DNA of 64,000 nt, taken from contig CM056376.1 in assembly GCA_029718625.1 (NCBI GenBank), positions 25,880,362-25,944,361 on the forward strand, read 5' to 3'. The position numbers and the translations under genes were made by a program. This document shows, in pieces, positions 20,363 through 30,010 of this stretch (position 1 is its first letter; the number at the start of each line of letters is the position of its first letter). The notes beneath the pieces were generated by a model. The model was not told the DNA's origin and did no database searches. It saw only the letters and a list, made by a program, of their open reading frames with translations. The DNA comes from Synaphobranchus kaupii (Eukaryota; Chordata; Actinopteri; Anguilliformes; Synaphobranchidae).

Positions 20363-21388
20363 ATGGAAGCCAGTAGAGAGGTTCCAGCTACAGAGGTAGC
20401 TCAGCTCTTGGCTAGTGAGGGCGCTGCTATAGCCAGTCATGAGGAGGGCATGTGTATTCTCCAGGCCTCTCAGCAGGCTTTATATAGCCAACACGAGCAG
20501 CTGATGAGACAGTTGCAGGTACAGGCTGCCAGCCTGCGCGACGTGGCGGAGAGTCTCCAAAACCTGACTCTCGCCACTGTACCCCCCCCCCCCCCCCAGT
20601 CGCACAAGCACCACCTATAAACCCCCTCCCCCCACCGGAGGTGAGGGAGCCCAAACTCCAACTTCCCCTTCGTTACGGTGGTGAGCCGGGGAAGTGCAAG
20701 GGGTTCCTAACCCAGTGTTTAATTTTTTTCAAAGCGCAGGGCTCCCGTTTTCACACTCATGATTCCCAGATAGCGTTTATACTCTCCCTCTTAACCGGTA
20801 CCGTTCTCGAGTGGGCCGTCCCGCTTATTAGAGCCAATGCACAGATGATGAGCCACACGGATCAGCTTATGGCAGAGATGACGTCAGTCTTTGACCATGA
20901 CGTCTCCGGTCAGGAGGCGGCCATGCGACTGACCTGTCTCCGCCAGGGCACCGAAACGGTGGCAGCCTTTTCCATCGGGTTTCGAGCACTGGCAGGGCAG
21001 ACTGGATGGCCCGATGGGCCGCTCAGTTCTTTGTTTCTGAACGCCCTGTCCGATCCTGTAAAGGACGCTCTGTCGGTGCTCGAGCCTCCCGCCACGTTCG
21101 GTGCCCTAATTTCCACAGCCATCCGTGTGGATAACCGCATTCGGGAGAGAGAACGTGAGAGGGCTAAAGGGGGAAACAGATATCACCCCACCCGCTATTC
21201 ACAGTTTCCTGCGTCACCATCCCCCACCTATTCCTCTTTAGTCTGGGAGAACCTATGCAGGTGGATGGGGCAGCGGTGAGCGAACCCAAGGGCGCTAGTC
21301 CGCGGAAGGGGAGGTGTAGATATTGCCAGAGAGAAGGGCATATGAGAGATCAGTGCCCTAAGCTAGTGGGAAAAGGGGACTCTCGCTA
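20363..21388 (+). pseudogene. Element A gag, copy 1 (frame broken at poly-C)
   Basis: It starts [20 protein letters not shown] and has coiled, Gln-rich N-terminal sequence. Then a run of 16 C (20582-20597) shifts the frame. The capsid-like part continues from about 20641 ([42 protein letters not shown]) to a stop at 21279. A retroviral-type zinc knuckle, CRYCQREGHMRDQC, follows in another frame (about 21312-21353). The domain order is typical of sushi-like gag. Confidence 0.85.
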
Positions 21389-21406
21389 GGGGAACCGAGG
21401 GTTCTA

Positions 21407-22303
21407 GTGAGAGAGAGTCATGTCTACCCTCGGACCCTCATTTCTGTGCAACTGCTTTGGGGAAGGCGTCAGACCAGCTGTGACGCCTTTTTAGATTCCG
21501 GAGCAGTCAAATCTTTTATCGATGCTAAGTGGGTCAAAGCTCTTGGTATTCCTACCTTGATTCTTCCGCGGTCTCGTCTAGTCACGGCTCTCGATAGTCA
21601 CCCGTTAGGCACGGGGACCATTTTTCAAATCACCACCAGGGTACGCATGCGCATTCCCTATTGCGACCATATAGAGGAGATCCAGTTCTTCCTGGTCGAT
21701 TCCCCAGCGTATCCACTTATTTTAGGACACTCCTGGCTTACCCGCCATAATCCTCACATTAACTGGGAGGAGGGCGGGGCCGTTATCCGTCACTGGGGTC
21801 CCCAGTGTGGACCCCACTGTTCAGTCCCTAGATTCCTTGTGGCAGGAGGGTCTCCTAGTACTCAGGCCGAGTCCGGCACTGATAGCCCACAGGAGCAGGA
21901 CGGCTCTTGTTCTGATGGGGAGAACTCCCTGGTCCTCTCCGAAGGGGGCAAGGAGAGCCTAGCCTGGGATTCTCTGGTGGATGGCCCACTTATGTGGGAG
22001 GAGCAGCTCACTGACTCCGAGATTGAGTGGCCTGCATTGCTCGATTCACTCTCGAGCGAGGAGAGCGCTAAAGTAGGGGGGGTTATGGTATTTTCCCTCC
22101 CTCCCAATGTCCCTGAGCAGTACAGAACTCTCTCTGAGGTTTTTAGCAAGCAACGGGCCACTACGTTGCCGCCTCACAGGGCTTATGATTGTGCTATTGA
22201 GCTCTACCCGGGCACTGTCCCTTCCAGAGGGTCCTTGTACTCTCTATCTGCCCCGGAGAGCGCAGCCATGAAGGCTTACATTGAGGAGTCCTTAGCCCAA
22301 CCC
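21407..22303 (+). CDS. Element A protease plus linker to RT, copy 1
   Basis: The frame encodes an aspartic protease of the retropepsin type with the active-site motif [13 protein letters not shown] and the later LILGHSWL strand. It is followed by an acidic linker and the start of the reverse transcriptase region ([39 protein letters not shown]). It then breaks: the sequence jumps directly to RNase H at about 22304 with a frame change, so the entire RT palm and fingers are absent. Confidence 0.88.
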
Positions 22304-22624
22304 ATCCCTTCCCTTTGTGGTAGAGGTGGACGCCTCTGAACTAGGTGTCGGAGCCATTCTTTCCCAGCACTCCCCGCTTGATCACAAGATGCACCCCTGC
22401 GCGTATTTCTCTTGTGCATTAACACCCGCAGAGAGGAACTACGACGTAGGGGACCGGGAGTTGCTGGCTGTAAAGCTAGCACTGGAGGAGTGGCGCCACT
22501 GGCTCGAAGGAGCTGAGCATCCGTTCACTGTATGGACGGATCACAAAAACCTTGAGTATGTGCAGCAAGCTAAGAGGCGTAACTCCCGTCAGGCTTGGTG
22601 GGCGTTGTTTTTTTTACGTTTCAA
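22304..22624 (+). CDS. Element A RNase H fragment, copy 1
   Basis: The sequence [35 protein letters not shown] and [18 protein letters not shown] is the RNase H fold of Ty3/gypsy pol. It is cut off after FFLRFK, where the sequence jumps to the last bases of an LTR (tttggtcctccaaaccaact) and a new gag start. Confidence 0.85.
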
Positions 22625-22943
22625 AGTTTGGTCCTCCAAACCAACTCACTCCATTATAGAACATGGAAGCCAGTAGAGAGGTTCCAGCTACAGAGGTAGC
22701 TCAGCTCTTGGCTAGTGAGGGCGCTGCTATAGCCAGTCATGAGGAGGGCATGTGTATTCTCCAGGCCTCTCAGCAGGCTTTATATAGCCAACACGAGCAG
22801 CTGATGAGACAGTTGCAGGTACAGGCTGCCAGCCTGCGCGACGTGGCGGAGAGTCTCCAAAACCTGACTCTCGCCACTGTACCCCCCCCCCCCCCCCCCC
22901 CCCCCCCCCAGTCGCACAAGCACCACCTATAAACCCCCTCCCC
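22625..22943 (+). pseudogene. Element A second gag 5' fragment
   Basis: It repeats the gag start from MEASREV at 22663 up to the poly-C tract, here 28 C long (22882-22909), and about 34 bases beyond. It then joins LTR sequence at gggtcttgatagcag. The tract length puts the downstream sequence out of frame. Confidence 0.88.
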
Positions 22944-23380
22944 GGGTCTTGATAGCAGTACTTTAGAAAGCCTATTCTTCTCGCTTTTAGTGCGAGTTAG
23001 TTTGTTTTTCTGTCGTTCTATTTTTGGCTCTTCCCTACTAGCGTTTCGCCCGATACTTCCGGGGTTGTTTTCCTTTGTTTATTTCTGTCGCCTCTTTAGA
23101 TTCCTCATCTTGAGAGCAGAGGTTTTGTTTTTCTAAAGTATTTTCTCTCGCTGACTTATTTATCAGTTCGCCCTATTCGTTGGGTTGTTTTCCTTTTTCT
23201 CCCCTTTTAAGTCTCCTTTCTCACTCCCCTGTTTTGGGAGCTGGAGCTTTTCTGTTTTCCTCTTTTCCCTCTCCCTCCTACGGAGTCCGCTCTGTTTTAT
23301 TGGTGTCTCTCCGGAGTCACTTGTCTGAAAACCCTTCTGTCGCGTTTGGTCCTCCAAACCAACTCACTCCATTATAGAAC

Positions 23381-24295
23381 ATGGAAGCCAGTAGAGAGGT
23401 TCCAGCTACAGAGGTAGCTCAGCTCTTGGCTAGTGAGGGCGCTGCTATAGCCAGTCATGAGGAGGGCATGTGTATTCTCCAGGCCTCTCAGCAGGCTTTA
23501 TATAGCCAACACGAGCAGCTGATGAGACAGTTGCAGGTACAGGCTGCCAGCCTGCGCGACGTGGCGGAGAGTCTCCAAAACCTGACTCTCGCCACTGTAC
23601 CCCCCCCCCCCCCAGTCGCACAAGCACCACCTATAAACCCCCTCCCCCCACCGGAGGTGAGGGAGCCCAAACTCCAACTTCCCCTTCGTTACGGTGGTGA
23701 GCCGGGGAAGTGCAAGGGGTTCCTAACCCAGTGTTTAATTTTTTTCAAAGCGCAGGGCTCCCGTTTTCACACTCATGATTCCCAGATAGCGTTTATACTC
23801 TCCCTCTTAACCGGTACCGTTCTCGAGTGGGCCGTCCCGCTTATTAGAGCCAATGCACAGATGATGAGCCACACGGATCAGCTTATGGCAGAGATGACGT
23901 CAGTCTTTGACCATGACGTCTCCGGTCAGGAGGCGGCCATGCGACTGACCTGTCTCCGCCAGGGCACCGAAACGGTGGCAGCCTTTTCCATCGGGTTTCG
24001 AGCACTGGCAGGGCAGACTGGATGGCCCGATGGGCCGCTCAGTTCTTTGTTTCTGAACGCCCTGTCCGATCCTGTAAAGGACGCTCTGTCGGTGCTCGAG
24101 CCTCCCGCCACGTTCGGTGCCCTAATTTCCACAGCCATCCGTGTGGATAACCGCATTCGGGAGAGAGAACGTGAGAGGGCTAAAGGGGGAAACAGATATC
24201 ACCCCACCCGCTATTCACAGTTTCCTGCGTCACCATCCCCCACCTATTCCTCTTTAGTCTGGGAGAACCTATGCAGGTGGATGGGGCAGCGGTGA
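23381..24295 (+). CDS. Element A gag, copy 2 (open frame)
   Basis: It has the same sequence as copy 1 but with a run of 14 C, which keeps MEASREV joined to the capsid part, giving 304 residues. The zinc knuckle lies just beyond the stop, near 24328-24370, in another frame. This copy shows the original gag frame across the Pro-rich hinge ([19 protein letters not shown]). Confidence 0.88.
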   Translation: MEASREVPATEVAQLLASEGAAIASHEEGMCILQASQQALYSQHEQLMRQLQVQAASLRDVAESLQNLTLATVPPPPPVAQAPPINPLPPPEVREPKLQLPLRYGGEPGKCKGFLTQCLIFFKAQGSRFHTHDSQIAFILSLLTGTVLEWAVPLIRANAQMMSHTDQLMAEMTSVFDHDVSGQEAAMRLTCLRQGTETVAAFSIGFRALAGQTGWPDGPLSSLFLNALSDPVKDALSVLEPPATFGALISTAIRVDNRIRERERERAKGGNRYHPTRYSQFPASPSPTYSSLVWENLCRWMGQR

Positions 24296-24422
24296 GCGAA
24301 CCCAAGGGCGCTAGTCCGCGGAAGGGGAGGTGTAGATATTGCCAGAGAGAAGGGCATATGAGAGATCAGTGCCCTAAGCTAGTGGGAAAAGGGGACTCTC
24401 GCTAGGGGAACCGAGGGTTCTA

Positions 24423-25319
24423 GTGAGAGAGAGTCATGTCTACCCTCGGACCCTCATTTCTGTGCAACTGCTTTGGGGAAGGCGTCAGACCAGCTGTGAC
24501 GCCTTTTTAGATTCCGGAGCAGTCAAATCTTTTATCGATGCTAAGTGGGTCAAAGCTCTTGGTATTCCTACCTTGATTCTTCCGCGGTCTTGTCTAGTCA
24601 CGGCTCTCGATAGTCACCCGTTAGGCACGGGGACCATTTTTCAAATCACCACCAGGGTACGCATGCGCATTCCCTATTGCGACCATATAGAGGAGATCCA
24701 GTTCTTCCTGGTCGATTCCCCAGCGTATCCACTTATTTTAGGACACTCCTGGCTTACCCGCCATAATCCTCACATTAACTGGGAGGAGGGCGGGGCCGTT
24801 ATCCGTCACTGGGGTCCCCAGTGTGGACCCCACTGTTCAGTCCCTAGATTCCTTGTGGCAGGAGGGTCTCCTAGTACTCAGGCCGAGTCCGGCACTGATA
24901 GCCCACAGGAGCAGGACGGCTCTTGTTCTGATGGGGAGAACTCCCTGGTCCTCTCCGAAGGGGGCAAGGAGAGCCTAGCCTGGGATTCTCTGGTGGATGG
25001 CCCACTTATGTGGGAGGAGCAGCTCACTGACTCCGAGATTGAGTGGCCTGCATTGCTCGATTCACTCTCGAGCGAGGAGAGCGCTAAAGTAGGGGGGGTT
25101 ATGGTATTTTCCCTCCCTCCCAATGTCCCTGAGCAGTACAGAACTCTCTCTGAGGTTTTTAGCAAGCAACGGGCCACTACGTTGCCGCCTCACAGGGCTT
25201 ATGATTGTGCTATTGAGCTCTACCCGGGCACTGTCCCTTCCAGAGGGTCCTTGTACTCTCTATCTGCCCCGGAGAGCGCAGCCATGAAGGCTTACATTGA
25301 GGAGTCCTTAGCCCAACCC
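24423..25319 (+). CDS. Element A protease plus linker to RT, copy 2
   Basis: It is a duplicate of the frame at 21407, with the same DSGA active site and the same RT deletion. One visible difference is a Cys for Arg codon change in the LILPRS segment (near 24591). Confidence 0.88.
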
Positions 25320-25640
25320 ATCCCTTCCCTTTGTGGTAGAGGTGGACGCCTCTGAACTAGGTGTCGGAGCCATTCTTTCCCAGCACTCCCCGCTTGATCA
25401 CAAGATGCACCCCTGCGCGTATTTCTCTTGTGCATTAACACCCGCAGAGAGGAACTACGACGTAGGGGACCGGGAGTTGCTGGCTGTAAAGCTAGCACTG
25501 GAGGAGTGGCGCCACTGGCTCGAAGGAGCTGAGCATCCGTTCACTGTATGGACGGATCACAAAAACCTTGAGTATGTGCAGCAAGCTAAGAGGCGTAACT
25601 CCCGTCAAGCTTGGTGGGCGTTGTTTTTTTTACGTTTCAA
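25320..25640 (+). CDS. Element A RNase H fragment, copy 2
   Basis: Duplicate of 22304-22624, again truncated at FFLRFK and joined to the LTR end before the third gag start at 25679. Confidence 0.85.
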
Positions 25641-25678
25641 AGTTTGGTCCTCCAAACCAACTCACTCCATTATAGAAC

Positions 25679-27604
25679 ATGGAAGCCAGTAGAGAGGTTC
25701 CAGCTACAGAGGTAGCTCAGCTCTTGGCTAGTGAGGGCGCTGCTATAGCCAGTCATGAGGAGGGCATGTGTATTCTCCAGGCCTCTCAGCAGGCTTTATA
25801 TAGCCAACACGAGCAGCTGATGAGACAGTTGCAGGTACAGGCTGCCAGCCTGCGCGACGTGGCGGAGAGTCTCCAAAACCTGACTCTCGCCACTGTACCC
25901 CCCCCCCCCCCCCCAGTCGCACAAGCACCACCTATAAACCCCCTCCCCCCACCGGAGGTGAGGGAGCCCAAACTCCAACTTCCCCTTCGTTACGGTGGTG
26001 AGCCGGGGAAGTGCAAGGGGTTCCTAACCCAGTGTTTAATTTTTTTCAAAGCGCAGCGCTCCCGTTTTCACACTCATGATTCCCAGATAGCGTTTATACT
26101 CTCCCTCTTAACCGGTACCGTTCTCGAGTGGGCCGTCCCGCTTATTAGAGCCAATGCACAGATGATGAGCCACACGGATGAGCTTATGGCAGAGATGACG
26201 TCAGTCTTTGACCATGACGTCTCCGGTCAGGAGACGGCCATGCGACTGACCTGTCTCCGCCAGGAGTTAAAGAGGAGATTTAGCTCCGAGCCCATACTCG
26301 TGACCCCCAACCCATCCCTTCCCTTTGTGGTAGAGGTGGACGCCTCTGAACTAGGTGTCGGATCCATTCTTTCCCAGCACTCCCCGCTTGATCACAAGAT
26401 GCACCCCTGCGCGTATTTCTCTTGTGCATTAACACCCGCAGAGAGGAACTACGATGTAGGGGACCGGGAGTTGCTGGCTGTAAAGCTAGCACTGGAGGAG
26501 TGGCACCACTGGCTCGAAGGAGCTGAGCATCCGTTCACTGTATGGACGGATCACAAAAACCTCGAGTATGTGCAGCAAGCTAAGAGGCGTAACTCCCGTC
26601 AGGCTTGGTGGGCGTTGTTTTTTTTACGTTTCAATTTTTTAATCACATACCGCCCTGGCTCCAAAAATGTGAAGCCGGATACGCTTTCTCGCATGTTCGA
26701 CAGTACTGACAAGGATCCCATTCCTGAACCAATTGTCCACGCCGACCACATTGTGGCTCCTGTTATGTGGGCGGTCGAGGCAGCAGTACAGAAGGCTCTG
26801 CAGTCTGATCCAGGTCCAGGTGGGGGTCCTCCCCACTGCCTGTTCGTTCCATCCCGGGTTAGGTCTCGAGTGCTCCAATGGGGACACGCCTCCCAGTTGG
26901 CCGGCCACCCGGGCGTTCACCGTACTAAGGACTTCGTTTCCCGGCGTTTTTGGTGGCCCGGTCTTGAGAGAGACGTACGGTCCTTTGTTGCTGCCTGTCC
27001 TGTGTGTGCTCGGAGCAAGGGATCATGTGCCCAGCCCTCGGGTCTCCTGCGCCCTCTTCCCATCCCTAGCCGCCCTTGGAGTCACATCGCACTCGATTTT
27101 GTCACCGGGTTGCCGGTGTCCTCAGGTAACACGGTGATATTAGTGGTCGTGGATCGCTTCTCCAAGGCGGCTCATTTTATCGCACTTCCGAAACTCCCTT
27201 CAGCACCAGAGACAGCGCAGCTCATGGTGGACTATGTTTTCCGAGTGCACAGCCTTCCTGTGGATGTGGTATCCGATCGCGGTCCCCAATTCACTGCGAG
27301 ATTCTGGCGTGCCTTCTGCTCTCTATTAGGCGCGTCTGTCAGTCTTTCCTCCGGCTTTCACCCGGAGACTAACGGACAGACAGAACGCACCGATCAGACC
27401 TTGGAGAGCACCTTGCGTTGTTTGGCTGCCTCCAACCCCACATCTTGGAGTCGCCACCTTGCATGGGCTGAATACGCCCATAATACTTTGCGCAATGCCT
27501 CTACAGGCCCCTCTCCGTTTGAGGCGCAAATGGGGTATCAACCCCCTTTATTTCCAGAACTGGAGAGAGATGTGGAGGTACCTTCCGCAGGGTCCTTAGT
27601 TTGA
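25679..27604 (+). CDS. Element A fused gag - RNase H - integrase frame (641 aa)
   Basis: A single open frame joins gag (residues 1 to about 195, 17-C tract in frame) directly to RNase H (about 200-330, [11 protein letters not shown] and [10 protein letters not shown]). The integrase HHCC module follows ([12 protein letters not shown] to CPVCARSKG, about 400-450), then the integrase core with its D, D, E residues ([26 protein letters not shown]). Protease and reverse transcriptase are deleted in frame. It stops at 27604, and the integrase C-terminal part continues in another frame. The product, if made, could not copy RNA into DNA by itself. Confidence 0.9.
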   Translation: MEASREVPATEVAQLLASEGAAIASHEEGMCILQASQQALYSQHEQLMRQLQVQAASLRDVAESLQNLTLATVPPPPPPVAQAPPINPLPPPEVREPKLQLPLRYGGEPGKCKGFLTQCLIFFKAQRSRFHTHDSQIAFILSLLTGTVLEWAVPLIRANAQMMSHTDELMAEMTSVFDHDVSGQETAMRLTCLRQELKRRFSSEPILVTPNPSLPFVVEVDASELGVGSILSQHSPLDHKMHPCAYFSCALTPAERNYDVGDRELLAVKLALEEWHHWLEGAEHPFTVWTDHKNLEYVQQAKRRNSRQAWWALFFLRFNFLITYRPGSKNVKPDTLSRMFDSTDKDPIPEPIVHADHIVAPVMWAVEAAVQKALQSDPGPGGGPPHCLFVPSRVRSRVLQWGHASQLAGHPGVHRTKDFVSRRFWWPGLERDVRSFVAACPVCARSKGSCAQPSGLLRPLPIPSRPWSHIALDFVTGLPVSSGNTVILVVVDRFSKAAHFIALPKLPSAPETAQLMVDYVFRVHSLPVDVVSDRGPQFTARFWRAFCSLLGASVSLSSGFHPETNGQTERTDQTLESTLRCLAASNPTSWSRHLAWAEYAHNTLRNASTGPSPFEAQMGYQPPLFPELERDVEVPSAGSLV

Positions 27605-27628
27605 AGGTGTAGAGCAGTTTGGAGGCGT

Positions 27629-28088
27629 GTGCGCTCATCCCTCCTGCGTGCTACGGCCAAGCAAAAGATGACGGCAGATAGACGTCATCGTCCTGCTCCC
27701 TCTTATAGGGTAGGGCAACGTGTTTGGCTCGCTACGCGGGATCTCCCCTTGCGAGTAGAGTCTCGTAAACTCGCTCCTCGTTTTGTGGGACCCTTCAAGA
27801 TCCTTCAGAAAATAAACCCGGTCACCGTGCGGTTACAGCTCCCCGCGCTCTATGCGCATCCACCCCACATTTCACGTCTCTCGGTTAAAACCTGTGCTTG
27901 TTAGCACCCTCGCCCCGGCAGACAAGCCGCCACCTCCTCCCCGGTTCTTGGACGGAGGTCCAGTTTATACGGTACGGCGTATTTTGGCCGAGAGACGCGT
28001 GGGCAGGGGTTTTCAGTTTCTGGTGGATTGGCAGGGCTATGGCCCTGAGGAGCGCTGCTGGGTGCCGTCCAGAAACATTTTGGATTAA
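27629..28088 (+). pseudogene. Element A integrase C-terminus and chromodomain
   Basis: Two overlapping frames encode the integrase C-terminal GPY/F-type region ([26 protein letters not shown]) and then a chromodomain ([35 protein letters not shown]). The aromatic residues of the chromodomain (Y, W, W) are present. A chromodomain at the end of integrase defines chromoviruses and is thought to guide integration to modified histones. The frame change near 27890 breaks it here. Confidence 0.85.
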
Positions 28089-28160
28089 CAACTTATCAGA
28101 GACTTCCGCAGAGATAAGGCTTAGGGATCTTCTGAGGACGTCCCTTAGAGGGGGGGTCCC

Positions 28161-28221
28161 TGTCATGGGTTGTGCTTGGCTTTCCCTAGCTCTGCGGGCG
28201 TTCGTTACCTGTATTAAGCAC
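28161..28221 (+). repeat. 3' LTR of element A, first piece
   Basis: It begins tgtcatgggttgtgcttggc directly after a polypurine-like tract (agagggggggtccc). It is interrupted after ttaagcac by element B and resumes at 33137, then again at 34251. Confidence 0.88.
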
Positions 28222-28533
28222 TGTGGTAGGGGGGTGTGGTTTTAGGCGCTGCCGGCAAGAGAGAGAGTGAACGCGTGTGGTTTGTGGAGCTGACACAGCT
28301 CTCGGGAATCATGCAATTGGTAACGATTGATTGTGTTACTGATTGTATCAATTAACCAATTGCCTTGATTGTTCGACAGTGAGCCGGCCGGAACATCTGC
28401 GGGGAGAAGAGCGGAAGAACGTATTTTGTGTGTTTGTAAATACAGAGAGAACCACAAATAAAAACCGTGTTCTCTCCACCAACCTGTGTGATTACTGTCT
28501 CTGCACTAGAGCGGTGGTGCTCACTTTGCCACA
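28222..28533 (+). repeat. 5' LTR of element B
   Basis: 312 bp, TGTGGTAGG to TTGCCACA, with an aataaa at about 28448 near its 3' part. It is nearly identical to the 3' LTR (32804-33131), which has an extra short segment (tgagtgcataaaat) near 32965. Confidence 0.9.
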
Positions 28534-28534
28534 G

Positions 28535-28552
28535 TGGTGGCCCGTACGGGGA
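28535..28552 (+). other. Primer binding site of element B (tRNA-Ile type)
   Basis: tggtggcccgtacgggga starts one base after the LTR. It is complementary to the 3' end of vertebrate tRNA-Ile(AAT), whose acceptor end reads CCCCGTACGGGCCA plus CCA. The match covers 17-18 bases. Confidence 0.8.
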
Positions 28553-28594
28553 AAATAAGCGAAACAGTGCAGAAGACAGGACATTTTATAAGCC

Positions 28595-29335
28595 ATGGAT
28601 AACAGCCAGGAGCAGCCGGAGCAGCCAATATCCGTAACAGCGCTGGGAAAATTACTGGAGGGGCTAGCTGCGATGCAGGTGCAACAGTCGGCTGCTCAGG
28701 CCGAGCAGATGCAAGCCCTGCGGGAGCAGTCTAGCCTCCAGACACAGGCGCTGTTACAGCTGGCTGCTGCCGGGGGTTCCAGGGGAAGGCAGAGCGTCTC
28801 GTCCCCGAAATTCCACCTTCCGAAGATGACAGCGGACGATGACGCTCAGGCCTTCCTCGAGGCGTTTGAGGTGGCAGCGGAGACGTGCCGGTGGCCACTG
28901 GAAGAGTCGGTACGTCTCCTGCCCCTCTTATCAGGGGAGGTGCAACAGGCGGCGCATAGCCTGCCGGCAGCCGCTGGGAAGGACTTCAGAAATCTGAAGA
29001 AGGCGGTCCTCGACCGAATGGGATTCAGCCCGGAGGACCACCGACGTCGCTTCCGGGAGACCACCCCTGACGGGAGAGGACCGGCCATTCGCCTACGCCC
29101 AGCGGCTGACGGACATGGCGAGGCGCTGGCTACAGCCGGAAATACGGTCCGCTGCTGGAGTCGTGGAGCAGGTGGTCCTCGAGCGCTTCACCGCAGGGTT
29201 GCCGGCGGATACGGCCAGCTGGGTCCAGTGCCACCGGCCCACCAACCTGGACGTCGCCGTCACCCTGGCGGAGGACCACCAGGCACAACACCCCTTCACC
29301 CAGCAGCAGAAGCCGGAGCCAGCGCCCCGAAAAAA
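28595..29335 (+). pseudogene. Element B gag with SCAN-like domain (frameshifted)
   Basis: It starts MDNSQEQPEQPISV, with a Gln-rich helical part. Then comes a SCAN/capsid-like domain: FHLPKMTADDDAQAFLEAFE, LPLLSGEVQQAAHSL, and after a frame change near 29075 YAQRLTDMARRWL and ERFTAGLPADTASWVQ. SCAN domains of vertebrate zinc finger proteins are known to derive from Gmr1-type gag. Further frame changes separate this from the zinc knuckle at about 29488. Confidence 0.85.
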
Positions 29336-29346
29336 ATTAATCACCC

Positions 29347-30010
29347 GTGCTGTTCCCCTTCCCGTTTCCCGTCCCCAAAAACCCCTCCTTCCCTCGTGTT
29401 AACCCATTTGGTTTTTCTCCTCCTTCTCCCCACTCAGGCTCAGTGGCGGTGCAGTCCGGCCCACAGGGACCTCAGACGCCTGGACCGGGGTGTTGGCGGT
29501 GCGGACAGCCGGGCCACCTGCGCCGCGATTGTCCGCTTATGGAGGTGGGGCAGGTGGTCCGTGTCGTCGGCCCGCCCACCTCCGCTCCCGATCTAGACGG
29601 GGCGTACTGCATTCCGGTAAGGGTGCAAGGGAGTGAACACCGGGCACTGTTGGACTCAGGGGCGATGCAGTCCATGATCCAACAGAGCCTGGTTCGGCCA
29701 GAGGCGTTGGGGGCGGCACGTTGGGTATCTATTAGGTGTGTGCATGGGGATGTACACAAGTACCCTATAGTGCCAGTGGAAATTCGTGTCAAAGAGAAAA
29801 AGCATATTCTAGAGGCTGCGGTTAGCTCCCGCCTCTCGCACCCTCTGATTTTGGGCACGGATTGGGCGGGGTTTAAACAGGTAGCTGAGAAGCTGATTGG
29901 GGTGCGATCACGACCGCTAGGGAAGTGTGACGTGTGTGCAGTTGACAGTGGTGACGCGGGGTCGCCCGACACTGCCGGGGGGGGGGGACGGCTCCGGGAG
30001 AGCCTCCGGT
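29347..30010 (+). CDS. Element B zinc knuckle and protease
   Basis: A frame carries a CCHC knuckle (CWRCGQPGHLRRDC) followed by a retropepsin-like protease (RALLDSGAMQSMIQQSLV, active site DSGA, later LSHPLILGTDW). It ends near a run of nine G (29979-29987), where the frame changes into the integrase-RT frame. A run of G at a frame change is also a likely place for a sequence error. Confidence 0.85.

Larger units (their letters stand above)
22944..25959 (+). repeat. 3.0-kb internal tandem duplication of element A
   Basis: Sequence from gggtcttgatagcagtactt (19926) recurs at 22944, and matching points are 3016-3018 bases apart throughout (gag start 20363 and 23381; protease start 21407 and 24423; third gag start 22663 and 25679). 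The copies differ only at isolated bases and in poly-C length, so the duplication is recent or is an assembly duplication. Confidence 0.9.
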
